From contig NZ_JAPQES010000007.1 of the NCBI RefSeq assembly GCF_026735165.1, positions 124,001 to 188,000 of the forward strand: DNA of 64,000 nt, written 5' to 3'. Each line of letters opens with the position of its first letter. Positions within the stretch are counted from its first letter, which is position 1. Both the position numbers and the translations under genes were made by a program. Shown piece by piece: positions 1-8,886 of the stretch. Source of the DNA: Clostridium ganghwense (GTDB lineage Bacteria > Bacillota > Clostridia > Clostridiales > Clostridiaceae). A model generated the notes under the pieces. The model had not been told where the DNA came from. It saw only the letters and a list, made by a program, of their open reading frames with translations, and did no database searches.

Positions 1-43
1 AATTTTCTCCATGTGTACCAATTTTTTTATTATAACCAACCAT
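1..43 (-). CDS. YraN-like (UPF0102) protein, N-terminal fragment
   Basis: Only the first 14 codons are inside the window, read leftwards from an ATG at 43-41 with an AGGAGTG ribosome site at 50-56. The peptide contains NKKIGTHGEN, which resembles the N-terminus of YraN/UPF0102 nuclease-fold proteins. yraN commonly neighbours yifB in Clostridia, which supports the guess, although here the two are divergent. The fragment is too short to be certain. Confidence 0.45.
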   Translation of the reverse strand, partial: MVGYNKKIGTHGEN

Positions 44-151
44 TGAAAACACTCCTATAATAATTAATTCAATATTTTAATTATTATCAAAAAAATAATT
101 GTTTATTCATAAAAGTACAATAGAAATATAAATAATATAGAGGTACATATC

Positions 152-192
152 TTTACATAGTTTTAATTATGTAAATTAAAATAAAAGTAAAC
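152..192. repeat. Palindromic repeat upstream of yifB (copy 1 of 3)
   Basis: The core TTTACATA...TATGTAAA followed by a TAAA-rich stretch and GTAAAC lies in host DNA between the divergent yraN-like and yifB starts. Closely similar copies sit inside the prophage at 40153-40195 and 41457-41499. The inverted arms suggest an operator or a promoter-associated element. Confidence 0.6.
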
Positions 193-258
193 AAAATAAA
201 TATCGAAATATGATTACATAAAAAATAAGTGGTAATAATTTTATTTAGAGGTGATTTG

Positions 259-1314
259 ATGGCAATAAAAATAAATTCAGCAACATTTACTGGAATAAAT
301 GGAACAATTGTTAATGTAGAAGTTGATATATCTCCAGGTTTACCAGCTTTTAATATTGTTGGTTTAGCAGATACCGCAGTAAAAGAATCTAAAGAAAGAG
401 TAAGAGCAGCAATTATAAATTCAGGTTTTGAATTTCCTATTAAAAGAATAACTATTAATCTTGCTCCTGCGGATTTGAGGAAAGAAGGTTCATTATTTGA
501 TTTACCTATAGCATTAGGAATTTTAACAGCAACTCAACAAGTAAATATGAATGATATAGAAAATTTTATATTTATGGGAGAGTTATCATTATTGGGAGAA
601 CTAAAAAAGGTTAAAGGGTCACTACCTATTGTGATTGAAGGTGTTAATAATGGTATTAGTGACTTTATTGTTCCTATTGATAATGCAGAAGAATGTTCAG
701 TTATTAATAAAGCCAATATTTATCCTTTTGAAAATTTAAAACAAGTAATTTATTTTATTAAATATAGAGATTTAATGCCTTTTAAAAACAAAGGAATCAA
801 CAATAATAATTGTTTTTTTAATGATTTCAGTGAGGTTATTGGACAAGAAAGTTGTAAAAGAGCTGTAGAAGTAGCAGCATCTGGAGGACATAATATAATT
901 TTGCATGGATCGCCTGGATGTGGTAAGACAATGATAGCAAAGAGAATTCCTACAATATTACCAAAATTGACTTATGAAGAATCTTTAGAAGTAACAAAAA
1001 TATATAGCATTTCTGGAAATTTAGAAAAAACAAATGGTTTGATTGTAGAAAGACCCTTTAGAAGTCCTCATCATACATGTTCTTCTATAGCTTTAGTGGG
1101 CGGCGGCAGTAAACTTATACCTGGAGAAATTTCGTTAGCTCATAATGGAGTGCTATTTTTAGATGAGATATTAGAATTTAATAAGAAAGTTTTAGAGGTT
1201 TTAAGACAGCCCTTAGAAGACAGAGTTATAAAAATTTCTAGACTTAGTGGAAGTGTTACGTATCCAGCTAATTTTATGCTTGTTGGTGCTATGAATCCTT
1301 GTCCGTGTGGTTAA
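259..1314 (+). pseudogene. YifB/ComM-family Mg-chelatase-like ATPase, 5' part cut by prophage
   Basis: Host AAA+ protein of the YifB/ComM family. ComM in Gram-negatives is a branch-migration helicase used in natural transformation; the role in Clostridia is less clear. Visible are the N-terminal ChlI-like domain, a Walker A (GSPGCGKT, about residue 215) and a Walker B-like FLDE with its downstream region. The frame stops right after the family motif MNPCPCG, where the prophage begins; its TAA is prophage DNA. About 150 C-terminal residues are missing and should lie beyond the window. Start chosen at ATG 259 because GAGGTGA precedes it; an upstream in-frame GTG at 229 has no ribosome site. Confidence 0.9.
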
Positions 1315-1325
1315 CAACATTGAAA
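1289..1325. other. attL region of the prophage (yifB / integrase junction)
   Basis: Homology to yifB ends at or just after GAATCCTTGTCCGTGTGG (1293-1310). The integrase frame, coming from the other side, ends inside yifB sequence (stop 1291-1289). The crossover must therefore lie roughly at 1293-1318. Large serine recombinases exchange at a 2-bp core, so the exact core cannot be read without attR, which is outside the window. Confidence 0.7.
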
Positions 1326-2854
1326 AAAGAATATTTAACGGATATGCTAGCTTTTAATCTTCCATTAACTTCATTAGTGTTTATTATTATTTCTTTAACT
1401 AAAGATCTAATAATATTTCTTTTTTCCTCAAAAGACAGTTCTTTTTTTATTTTTATTTGAAAGTCTTTTAATAATGTTTCAGCACTATCAAATTTTTGTT
1501 TTAAGTTTATAGTAGAATTAATACTTTTATCAATTTCAGTTATTATTTTTTGAGTAGCTGTAGTTTCTTCATCTATCTTTTGTAATTGGATTTCCACATC
1601 TTTAGCAGTTATAATATTTTTACGGAATAAGTCTAGTATAGATTGTTTTTCTGCTTCTTTATTGTTCATTTGAGCTAATAGAGTTTTCTTTTCTTGCTGT
1701 AGCTTATTAATTTCTCCTTTGTTATCTTTTATATTCTCCTCTAAAACCTTAATAATTTCTCCAGGATTATTTATAAAATTAACTGTATCATTCCATACCA
1801 TTTCTTCAATAAATAAAGCAGGTATGTTTTTACTAGAGCATTTACCTTGTTTAGGTCCTCTATAAGCAGTCTTACCACCACAAATATAATAGAATTTTGT
1901 ATCAGATCCATAGCGAACTCCTTGATAAGTAAGGCCACACTCACCACATTTAATTAATCCTCTTAGAAGATAACTTCTTTTAGCATTTTTCATAGATTCA
2001 ATTTGATTATTGGTCAAGACTTGTTGAGCTTTATTCCAAATATCCTCAGATACTATAGCTGGAACCTTTCTTTCTATTAACTCACGTTGTTTTTTAGAAC
2101 GTTTCCCATATTCATGTATACCCATATAAGTTTTATTTCTTATCATTCTTATTATATTATTAGGTCTCCATATATTAGCTGTTTTACCTCTATGGTCCTT
2201 ACTATAATGAGTTGGCATTTTCATAGTATTTAAGTAATTTGCAAGTTTTATAGTACTATAACCTTTATTAGCGACCATATCAAAAATTAATCTTACTATA
2301 TCAGCTTCGCTTATATTAACATTAGGAATAGTTTTATTGTTTATCTGAGGGTATTTATTTTTATCTACATAATATCCATAGGGAACTATACCTCCAAGCC
2401 ATCTTCCATCTCTAGCAGCACGATTAGCACCATGCCACATACGTTCTAAAATAGTTTCTCTTTCTAAGTCAGCAACTCCAGCAAGCATTGTAATCATGAA
2501 GCGACCACTAGGATTAGAAGTGTCAAAAGGCTCTGTCATACTCTTAATTTGTATTCCGTAGCTTTCTAGCTCATATATTGAGTTTAAAGTAACTCTGGCA
2601 GATCTACCTAATCTATCTAATTTATAAACCAATAAGGTATCAAAATTTTTATTTTTAGCATCTTCAATTAATTGTTTACCTTCAGGTCTTTGTTCAAGTG
2701 GAATAGTACCTGAAATACCTTCTTCTTTATAAAACTTGTATATATCTAATTGATGTAAATCACAATATTTATTAGCAAAAATAACTTGATTTTCAATCGT
2801 GTCTCTACCAACCTGTTCTTCTGTGCTCACCCGATTGTATACTGCTACCTTCAT
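1289..2854 (-). CDS. int: Large serine recombinase (prophage integrase)
   Basis: 521-aa site-specific recombinase. It has an N-terminal resolvase domain with catalytic Ser10 (YNRVSTEEQ) and the helix motif DRLGRSAR, a recombinase domain from about residue 160, a zinc ribbon near 305-345 (CGECG ... CGG ... C) and a coiled coil near 370-470, the usual order for large serine integrases. ATG with AAGGAGG at 2866-2872. It integrates and, with a directionality factor, excises the prophage. The last residues and stop are read from host yifB DNA, so the attP form must end differently. Promoter at 2979-3007; a terminator-like hairpin lies in the leader. Confidence 0.95.
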   Translation of the reverse strand: MKVAVYNRVSTEEQVGRDTIENQVIFANKYCDLHQLDIYKFYKEEGISGTIPLEQRPEGKQLIEDAKNKNFDTLLVYKLDRLGRSARVTLNSIYELESYGIQIKSMTEPFDTSNPSGRFMITMLAGVADLERETILERMWHGANRAARDGRWLGGIVPYGYYVDKNKYPQINNKTIPNVNISEADIVRLIFDMVANKGYSTIKLANYLNTMKMPTHYSKDHRGKTANIWRPNNIIRMIRNKTYMGIHEYGKRSKKQRELIERKVPAIVSEDIWNKAQQVLTNNQIESMKNAKRSYLLRGLIKCGECGLTYQGVRYGSDTKFYYICGGKTAYRGPKQGKCSSKNIPALFIEEMVWNDTVNFINNPGEIIKVLEENIKDNKGEINKLQQEKKTLLAQMNNKEAEKQSILDLFRKNIITAKDVEIQLQKIDEETTATQKIITEIDKSINSTINLKQKFDSAETLLKDFQIKIKKELSFEEKRNIIRSLVKEIIINTNEVNGRLKASISVKYSFFNVVNHTDKDS

Positions 2855-2875
2855 ATTATTTATTCCTCCTTAGTT

Positions 2876-2926
2876 TCAAAAAATAATAAAAACCCACTAC
2901 AAGCTTTTAGACTTGTAAATGGGTTT
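2876..2926 (-). terminator. Terminator-like hairpin in the integrase leader
   Basis: On the minus strand an outer stem (2890-2896 with 2920-2926) and an inner stem (2899-2903 with 2912-2916) form a hairpin followed by TTTATTATTTTTT, before the integrase ribosome site. Upstream leader segments near 2950-2970 repeat parts of the stem (AACC, TTGGGTTT), so an alternative fold is conceivable. It looks like an attenuator limiting integrase expression. Confidence 0.6.
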
Positions 2927-2978
2927 CATGAACCTCTATATATAGATTTTTTGAACCTCAAATTGGGTTTCTAACTAG

Positions 2979-3007
2979 AATATACCAAACATTTGTTTGT
3001 GTGTCAA
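2979..3007 (-). promoter_or_regulatory. Integrase promoter with internal palindrome
   Basis: TTGACA (3002-3007) and TATATT (2979-2984) are separated by 17 bp on the minus strand. The spacer carries a perfect 14-bp palindrome (2986-2999, CAAACA-TT-TGTTTG), well placed for a repressor to block polymerase. Confidence 0.75.
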
Positions 3008-3028
3008 TATTTAAATATAATTATTATA

Positions 3029-3358
3029 TTACTCATATTTAGCATATCCTTTCATCTTACTTACTATTTTAAATAAATAATTCAAAAAATGAAAAGGTAT
3101 TGGAGAGCCTACGACATATATATTTTCTAGATTATATATAATAATTATTACTCCTAATGCTATCATATATATTGAATTTGCAATTGAAAAATACAGTTGT
3201 AACTTAAAGAAACTTTCTTCTTTTAGCACAATCATTTTTTCACTTCTATGATACCATATAACTTTATTTCTGGATAAAATGGAATACATTAAATAAATTA
3301 ACCCTATAATAATTGGACATAGACCTAACCAGTTCAAATTATCCCTCATTTCCCTCAT
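3029..3358 (-). CDS. Small membrane protein, unknown
   Basis: About 110 residues with two hydrophobic spans (about residues 12-28 and 58-80 of the long form) joined by a basic stretch with YHRSEKM. No family recognised. The start is unclear: an in-frame TTG at 3370 and ATGs at 3358 and 3349 are possible, and the only purine-rich stretch (GAGGGAA) lies very close to the last. It is the first accessory gene after the integrase, on the same strand. Confidence 0.55.
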   Translation of the reverse strand: MREMRDNLNWLGLCPIIIGLIYLMYSILSRNKVIWYHRSEKMIVLKEESFFKLQLYFSIANSIYMIALGVIIIIYNLENIYVVGSPIPFHFLNYLFKIVSKMKGYAKYE

Positions 3359-3460
3359 ATCATAATACAATTTTCTAATAAATTACTTTTAGATAATTAT
3401 ATCATAGTATTACATATATTAGCTATTTGATATTTATTTACCTATGAATTATAGAAGAGA

Positions 3461-3505
3461 TAGGGGAGAGACATATAAAAAAGTGCTAAAGAATTAGTAC
3501 TTTTA
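3461..3505. repeat. T element 1 (hairpin, cassette boundary)
   Basis: TAGGGGAGAGA (3461-3471) precedes an AAGTGCTAA / TTAGTACTT hairpin flanked by A and T runs, so it can end transcription in either direction. It lies just downstream of the minus-strand gene 3559-4233. It is one of ten related hairpins in the accessory region. Confidence 0.7.
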
Positions 3506-3558
3506 GTGTTGTATAATCTAATAGTATGATATATGTTTTATTTACTTGAAAGGTTAAG

Positions 3559-4233
3559 TCATTTAACCCATTTTTCTAATGGCTCTAATACATTTTTATA
3601 TAAATCATATTCACTTATTGTATTCAAATTATTATTATCTACATCATTTTTTATAAATGGGACTTCAATATAAAAATTTAACCACATCCAGTCAAGGTAT
3701 TCCAACGTTGATAGACTTTCAGGAATCTGAGATATTCTCGTTATTTGGTTAAGGTTATCTAACTTATTACTACTTTTAATAGTTTCAATTCTGTCTTCAT
3801 ATACAACATAATGATATTCTAATTTCGCAATATCATCTATATAACCATCAACTGAGAAGTAGATTGATTGTTGATTATTCTTGATAATTTCAGAAATAAT
3901 CTCATCTATTTTTCCAGATTTCATATCTTCATAGAATTGATACCATATCCAATTCCTATTGATGATTTGATTAGGATCATATAATCCACATGCTTTTGGT
4001 CCTAGACCTTTTTCTACGTATAGGCCTATCAACATTGTTTTATCTTCTATCAAAAATGAATATTTACCATAATTGTAAGCAGGGCAACTTGTGCTTGGTA
4101 TTAATAACCACCTTGTGGTAGCAGGATGATACCTATCCAAAGGTCTAGCAGTATATCTTTTGTTTTTGTCACTCATAAATTTTTTAAATGAGTTTGCAGC
4201 TTCACTTTGATTGCTATATGGTAAACGATACAT
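3559..4233 (-). CDS. Unknown accessory protein
   Basis: 224 residues, no family recognised. It looks soluble: no signal peptide or membrane span, and rich in Tyr, Trp and Asn. Notable segments are RPLDRYHPATTRWLL near the N-terminus and an acidic C-terminal half. ATG 4233 was chosen because AGGGGG lies 7 nt upstream; the longer frame to 4290 has no ribosome site. It is a single-gene unit bounded by a T element downstream and the small RNA gene upstream. Confidence 0.75.
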   Translation of the reverse strand: MYRLPYSNQSEAANSFKKFMSDKNKRYTARPLDRYHPATTRWLLIPSTSCPAYNYGKYSFLIEDKTMLIGLYVEKGLGPKACGLYDPNQIINRNWIWYQFYEDMKSGKIDEIISEIIKNNQQSIYFSVDGYIDDIAKLEYHYVVYEDRIETIKSSNKLDNLNQITRISQIPESLSTLEYLDWMWLNFYIEVPFIKNDVDNNNLNTISEYDLYKNVLEPLEKWVK

Positions 4234-4402
4234 GTTCAAACCCCCTAAACTTAAATAAAATATATCTAATGAAATTATGTTCACTATCAATATATATATT
4301 TAAAAGGGTGTTAATGTATTATTATAATATAAAACAATACTACATTAATACAATTTATATCATGTAATACTTAATAAATCTAATTAATCTAATATAGGGG
4401 CA

Positions 4403-4704
4403 AATAAAAAAGAGAGGCATGTCTGCCTCGCTTATAATATAAGTACTTATCTTATTGATATTAAATTAAATTTATAGATCCAAAATACCGCTGCTCTGAT
4501 TTTGACACCTATCTCTCGATAGGTGGGTGTTCTCACAAATGTTTTGCTGTTCTTGCCACTCAAAGTTGGTCTTATAGGACTAATCCACATTTAGATATTG
4601 AACTCCCGTATAAATGATGTAGGTTCAAAATAAGAGCGCTACAAATATTCCAGATAATTAACTTGGTTATTTATATTTAAAATTTGTTGAAACAACTTTA
4701 CCGG
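4403..4704 (-). ncRNA. Stand-alone structured small RNA, family unknown
   Basis: A complete minus-strand transcription unit without a coding frame, about 295 nt. Promoter at 4711-4739; terminator at 4414-4429 (GAGGCA-TGTC-TGCCTC) followed by a U run. A 12-bp helix with one mismatch (4493-4505 with 4625-4637) closes a domain of about 120 nt. Inside, an 8-bp hairpin (4506-4525) is capped by a GAGA tetraloop on the RNA and abuts the closing helix; further short helices are possible (GAAC/GUUC, GUC/GAC). It does not fold as the single long bulged hairpin of 6S RNA, and no tRNA or riboswitch core was recognised. Confidence 0.7.
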
Positions 4705-4710
4705 AAGACT

Positions 4711-4739
4711 ATTATATAAAGATTATATATATAATTCAA
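4711..4739 (-). promoter_or_regulatory. Promoter of the 4.4-4.7 kb small RNA
   Basis: On the minus strand TTGAAT (4734-4739), a 17-bp spacer and a perfect TATAAT (4711-4716). Transcription should start near 4704. Confidence 0.75.
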
Positions 4740-4808
4740 TAACTTTTTAAAGGTAATAAAAGAAAGTTTTACAAGTAGTATCTGAAAATAAATTATCTAA
4801 ATAGAAAA

Positions 4809-4856
4809 ATGGGGGAGGGGATAATGTAAAAAGTGCTAACCTATATTAGCACTTTT
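4809..4856. repeat. T element 2
   Basis: GGGGGAGGGG followed by a perfect 11-bp stem AAAAGTGCTAA / TTAGCACTTTT (4829-4856) with CCTATA loop. No intact gene now abuts it, which suggests that a cassette was lost here. Confidence 0.7.
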
Positions 4857-5606
4857 AGTATTGGGTCATAATATTTTTAATATTGTTATGTAGGATAATA
4901 ATTTTATTATATTTGTTGTTTGTAAGATAGCACTTTAGAAAGACATTTTTTAGTTTTACTACAGAAATACCTTATTTACAGGAAACTAATCTATATAAAA
5001 TAGTTATAGTTAGGAACTAATGTTTAAAAAAAGCTTGTACCCCCAATTAACCTTAGAGGAATAACTATTTTTGAACGGAAGGAGTATAGCTTAGAACCCT
5101 AAAGTAGTACCTAAGGATTGCAAAGCTGCATTTAGTGCAGAGAAAAATAACAGCTTGTACAAAGCTTCATTAGTATATGCTAGGTTAAGATTTAAAAGAA
5201 ATATTTATATTAACACATAATGTAGATTAAACGGCGTAATCACTGAAATAAAATGTATGAAAAATGTTCTTTGAAAATGTAATAATATGATAATAAGATG
5301 AAAAAAAATAGTTTTAATACAAAACTTTAAGTAATAATATGACACATAGGTTATGCATCAAGGATAACCTTTATGATAATAGGTATAAAAAGGAAATCAA
5401 CCTTAGATATAAATACTTTATTTTTTGATGAAATAGATGAAAAAAATTATATTAATGAATAGGAAAGTTACTTTAATTCAAAACTTAGCATTATTTGTTT
5501 AAAGTGTTCTATATTTTTATAATATTTTATAAAAATAAGTATTATATACATACACTACAGTTAGTAATATTATAAGAAAAGGAGAGTTAATCTCCTTTTC
5601 TCTAAA
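4857..5606. other. Gene-poor stretch with a possible decayed frame
   Basis: No intact coding frame. Apart from the possible remnant at 5020-5220 I see only AT-rich sequence. A weak purine/pyrimidine inverted pair (5576-5584 with 5591-5602) may end the gene 5607-6863. Confidence 0.5.
5020..5220 (+). pseudogene. Possible decayed protein gene
   Basis: Three short overlapping frames read like pieces of one protein. The first is ATG-led and contains KSLYPQLTLEE; the next contains FERKEYSLEP; the last is a 41-codon frame with KDCKAAFSAEKNN and YARLRFKRN, ending at 5220. Stops and frame changes separate them. The protein is not recognised and could be chance. Confidence 0.25.
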
Positions 5607-6863
5607 TTAAATTTTGTTTTCAATATCTAATAATATAAACTTTTTACTGCCTTCAATTGGAAATTGAGAAGTATATACTATATTGAAAAATGGAAATACG
5701 TTCATAATAGTTATTTCAGGGTTATCACTTAACATTGAAATATTATTAGTTGAATTAGAATTAGCACCTGATAGTATGTTTTCAATAGCATTTTGAATTT
5801 CATTTCTTTCTTGTTGAGTCAGATTATTAAGTTTTTTTTCTAAACCATTAAATACTAAAATAGTTAGTTTTGAAGCATTATTGTCAAGTATAAATTCTTT
5901 TACATCATGATTACTATTTATATGGGAAAGGCTTTTACGATATTTTTTATGTTGCTTGCTTACATGGTTTGAATGAACGGTTTCTTCAAGTTTGTCCCAA
6001 ATTTTATCACCATTATTCATTAATATATATATAATCCAAGTAAATGTCAAAAGAATAAAGCTAACTATAAAATATGATGGTTTAAGAACTTTATTATATA
6101 AAAGAATTACTTCAATAATAAAGAAAACTGAACTAATAAATATACACGCTTTTGCAGCTAAATACCTTCCCATATTCTTAGCTCCTGTTGCTACGGATAA
6201 TATTAACGTAGGGAGTGCAGATAAAAATATGATTAATAAGTTAATAATATCACTATTAGAACTATCAGTTTTAGGAGGAACAATTTTAATAGTATAGTCC
6301 TTACCAGAGTGAGCCATAGGTAAGGCTTGTGGCGAATGAGATATTTCACCTTTGTCCTCTGTATCAGCAATATAATCGTCTAAAATTTTAAAATATATCT
6401 GTTCTCCATAATCTATGACATTTGAATAAGAAAAACTTGAAGAAATTTTGTGAAGCAAATTTTCATCAAGTGAGGGAACAAATAGGGTTTTTCCAACTGT
6501 ATTTTGAGAAAAGTGTACTCCTTTAGCTAGCCCGTTATTTTTGTAATCGCATAAAATCTCCATGTTCTTTTCAACTTTTGTAGGAAAGACTAGTACTAAA
6601 CCATATGCATTTCCATTATAAATAGAAACTAGAGACGAATTTAATGAATCTTTAGCATCTTTTAAATGAAATGGTACGGGAATGATAATTGGTTTTTTTG
6701 CATCCGTAACATTGATAGATATAACTACTGATGAAATCTCCCCTTTATCTAATAAAAAAGTGATTTTGGAATCATTTGGATAAACGTTTGAAAGTGCAGT
6801 AATTGGGCATATAAATATCAAGTAAATAGTAAATAGTAAGATTAAAAAGATCCTTTTATTCAT
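5607..6863 (-). CDS. Membrane protein with signal peptide and external domain
   Basis: 418 residues. A signal peptide or first span (1-24) is followed by an external domain of about 170 residues, three membrane spans (about 205-285) and a charged cytoplasmic C-terminus of about 130 residues. No family recognised. ATG with AAGGGTG upstream. It starts 11 bp after the end of the small membrane protein 6875-7387, so the two form an operon from P element 1 and may act as a membrane complex. An effector-sensor pair is possible but is a guess. Confidence 0.8.
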   Translation of the reverse strand: MNKRIFLILLFTIYLIFICPITALSNVYPNDSKITFLLDKGEISSVVISINVTDAKKPIIIPVPFHLKDAKDSLNSSLVSIYNGNAYGLVLVFPTKVEKNMEILCDYKNNGLAKGVHFSQNTVGKTLFVPSLDENLLHKISSSFSYSNVIDYGEQIYFKILDDYIADTEDKGEISHSPQALPMAHSGKDYTIKIVPPKTDSSNSDIINLLIIFLSALPTLILSVATGAKNMGRYLAAKACIFISSVFFIIEVILLYNKVLKPSYFIVSFILLTFTWIIYILMNNGDKIWDKLEETVHSNHVSKQHKKYRKSLSHINSNHDVKEFILDNNASKLTILVFNGLEKKLNNLTQQERNEIQNAIENILSGANSNSTNNISMLSDNPEITIMNVFPFFNIVYTSQFPIEGSKKFILLDIENKI

Positions 6864-6874
6864 ATAAACACCCT

Positions 6875-7387
6875 TTAAAACCTTAACATAAGATTATTTA
6901 ATGTGCCCAAAATCATTATAAATATAATAAAAAACCAAGTAATCACTAAAAAATAAAAAATTAATAAAAGCCTTTTTGAAAGCTTTAAAATACTTGATGT
7001 CTTATGATTGTTAATAAAATTAAAATCTTTAGATTTTAATTTACTAGCTCCAATACTATATTCTTCTTTGTTTAATATTGAGGGTTCAGTAGATTTTAAA
7101 TTATTTAATATATTCTTTTTCTCCTTATAGTTTTCAGTTATAAGAATTTGAATGGCTCTATTTAAAATTGAATATAGCAATAACAAGCTTAAGCATAGAA
7201 TTCCTCCTATTATAATACAGAAAATAAGAATATATTTTCCCATTTCGCCTCTAATGTAGTTAGATATATTATGTATAAGTAACAGATAAGACGAAAGGGT
7301 AAATATAATGAAAATAAATAATCCACTAAATAACCCAATGAAAAGACAAATTGAGTTGTTTTTATGTATGGTGTTTTTTAGCCTCAC
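6875..7387 (-). CDS. Three-span membrane protein, operon partner of 5607-6863
   Basis: 170 residues with hydrophobic spans near 13-37, 50-72 and 140-165 and a charged loop between the second and third. The start is GTG at 7387 with AAGGAGG 8 nt upstream; an overlapping ATG is immediately followed by TGA and cannot be used. No family recognised. Transcribed from P element 1 with a leader of about 260 nt. Confidence 0.75.
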   Translation of the reverse strand: MRLKNTIHKNNSICLFIGLFSGLFIFIIFTLSSYLLLIHNISNYIRGEMGKYILIFCIIIGGILCLSLLLLYSILNRAIQILITENYKEKKNILNNLKSTEPSILNKEEYSIGASKLKSKDFNFINNHKTSSILKLSKRLLLIFYFLVITWFFIIFIMILGTLNNLMLRF

Positions 7388-7649
7388 ATTAATTCCTCCT
7401 TTATAAATTTAATAAAAGCAATAAATAGTTTTCTGTTTATAATAACTCCATAATTTAATATATACTAAATAATTACAAATTTTCATATACATAATACATA
7501 GAAATAAAATGCAGTTAATATAATATACACTATAAAAAATGATTAAAAATGTTGAATTCAACGAATAATTTAACACAATATTATATTTTTCAAAATTAAG
7601 TTTATGTCGTTTTTACGTCGCATTTTGAAAAAATACGTAACTACAAATA

Positions 7650-7735
7650 CAATATAATTATACCAACATAATCCAAAATACTATAAATATATATTGGGAA
7701 TATATCTCAATTATTAATACTATCGGAATATTCAA
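7650..7735 (-). promoter_or_regulatory. P element 1 (conserved accessory promoter)
   Basis: Extended -10 TGGTATAAT (minus strand; TATAAT at 7657-7662) with the conserved upstream block containing ATATATTCCCAATATAT. Drives the membrane-protein operon 7387-5607. It abuts T element 3. Confidence 0.7.
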
Positions 7736-7737
7736 AT

Positions 7738-7795
7738 TGGGGAGCACTATAATTAAAAATATAAAGATAAAAAGTGCCTGCAGAGTACTTTTAAA
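7738..7795. repeat. T element 3
   Basis: GGGGAGCA followed by AAAAGTGC...GTACTTTT (7769-7792), a short-loop variant of the boundary hairpin. It lies 14 bp beyond the stop of the FRG gene and directly before P element 1 in the minus direction. Confidence 0.65.
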
Positions 7796-7805
7796 AAAGA
7801 AATAT

Positions 7806-8525
7806 TTAATTTTCACTATCTGCAGCAACAAAATTTTCAATTTGTTTGCTAGTCCAATAATTTATATTTTCCATGTGCCAGTTTACATGTTTACAAAGAC
7901 CCTCTAAATCTGGAAACATTGATGCTTTATTAATTCCATAAAAACTTAAATCAAATAGCAGTTCTTTTCTATATTTTTTGTCTATAATAATTTTTTCTAA
8001 TTTACAATTTTTACCTTTGTCTTTATCAAGTTCAAGTGTAGCTGGAAAATGAACAGTAAAAATTCCACTTTGCCTTATTATTCTTTTGCTTGCTCCATTA
8101 GGCTTGAATTTTCCGATAGTGTGATAATTATCAAATGGACCAATAGAATCAGTAATTAAATGTTTAGGATCTAAATATGCATATATAACAGCTTCTGTAT
8201 TAATATATTTTTCTACAGCAAAAAATGCTGCAACCAAAGGATTATATGTCCAATCAAGAAGTCGTGTAGCTAGACCATGATGTTGTGCAATTGCAAGTAA
8301 ATCCCAATCATTATATTTTTCAGTACCTATAAATTCTTTAGCACGTCTTTTTCAACCCATAAAAAAATCTTTATCTGAACATTTGTTATATGGTGCACGA
8401 CCAGCCTTAGGTATTAATTTCCATGATATATCAGCTTGTCCTCTAAATAACCATCGGCTATCTTTTTTATATTTGGATAAAGAATTATGTAATTCTTCAA
8501 AACGTGTAATTCTTACTTCGTTCAT
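7806..8525 (-). pseudogene. FRG-domain protein interrupted by one in-frame TGA
   Basis: The FRG domain is named for its Phe-Arg-Gly motif; such proteins are frequent in phages and defence loci, with unknown activity. Seen here: LFRGQAD (from residue 26) and the second signature AQHHGLATRLLDWT with NPLVAAFFAV. The reading frame is continuous for 239 codons except for TGA at codon 58 (8354-8352), after FFMG; a Trp codon TGG would restore it. Start ATG 8525 with GGAGG upstream. P element 2 drives it and T element 3 ends it. Either a fresh nonsense mutation or a sequence error. Confidence 0.8.
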
Positions 8526-8640
8526 TCTTATTCCTCCATAAATCAATATAAATATATTTGTTACATTTTAGATAGTATATTTTACAAGATGCTATAATAT
8601 ATTAATTATTGCTTTAATTGCAAACAAGTGTTAATAATGA

Positions 8641-8720
8641 ATACTTGTACAATTATACAAAATAATACCAAAAAAATCTAAACAATTATTGGAAATATAA
8701 ATTATTTTAGGAATATTACA
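8641..8720 (-). promoter_or_regulatory. P element 2
   Basis: TATAAT at 8652-8657 (minus strand) followed by the TTGTACAA palindrome and AGTATT; conserved upstream block TATTTCCAATAATTGTTT. Drives the FRG gene. Confidence 0.75.
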
Positions 8721-8761
8721 GAAAAACAAATGAGTTATTATAAAGTCTAAGATTTTAATAA

Positions 8762-8833
8762 AGAGTAGGGGAGAGAAGTCTATTTTAAATAAAGTATATA
8801 ATGTAAAAAGTGCTAATCTATATTAGCACTTTT
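8762..8833. repeat. T element 4
   Basis: TAGGGGAGAGAAGTC, then a TATATAATG stretch and a perfect 11-bp stem AAAAGTGCTAA / TTAGCACTTTT (8806-8833). Ends the kinase gene on the minus strand and abuts P element 2. Confidence 0.75.
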
Positions 8834-8886
8834 CAAGTATTATTTTCTATATGAACCTTTTATCGTAACTGAGTTAACATAGCTCA

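Noticed and set aside
4403-4704. Small RNA as a 6S RNA.
   Set aside because: 6S folds as one long hairpin with a central bubble; this RNA has a closed multi-branch domain with a GAGA-capped arm.
5020-5220. Decayed frame as a transposase remnant.
   Set aside because: The peptide pieces do not show a transposase motif that I can name, and no terminal repeats flank them.
7658-7840. 60-aa leftward hydrophobic frame across P element 1 and T element 3.
   Set aside because: It covers the promoter and hairpin repeats and the end of the FRG gene, has no ribosome site, and its residues reflect AT-rich DNA.
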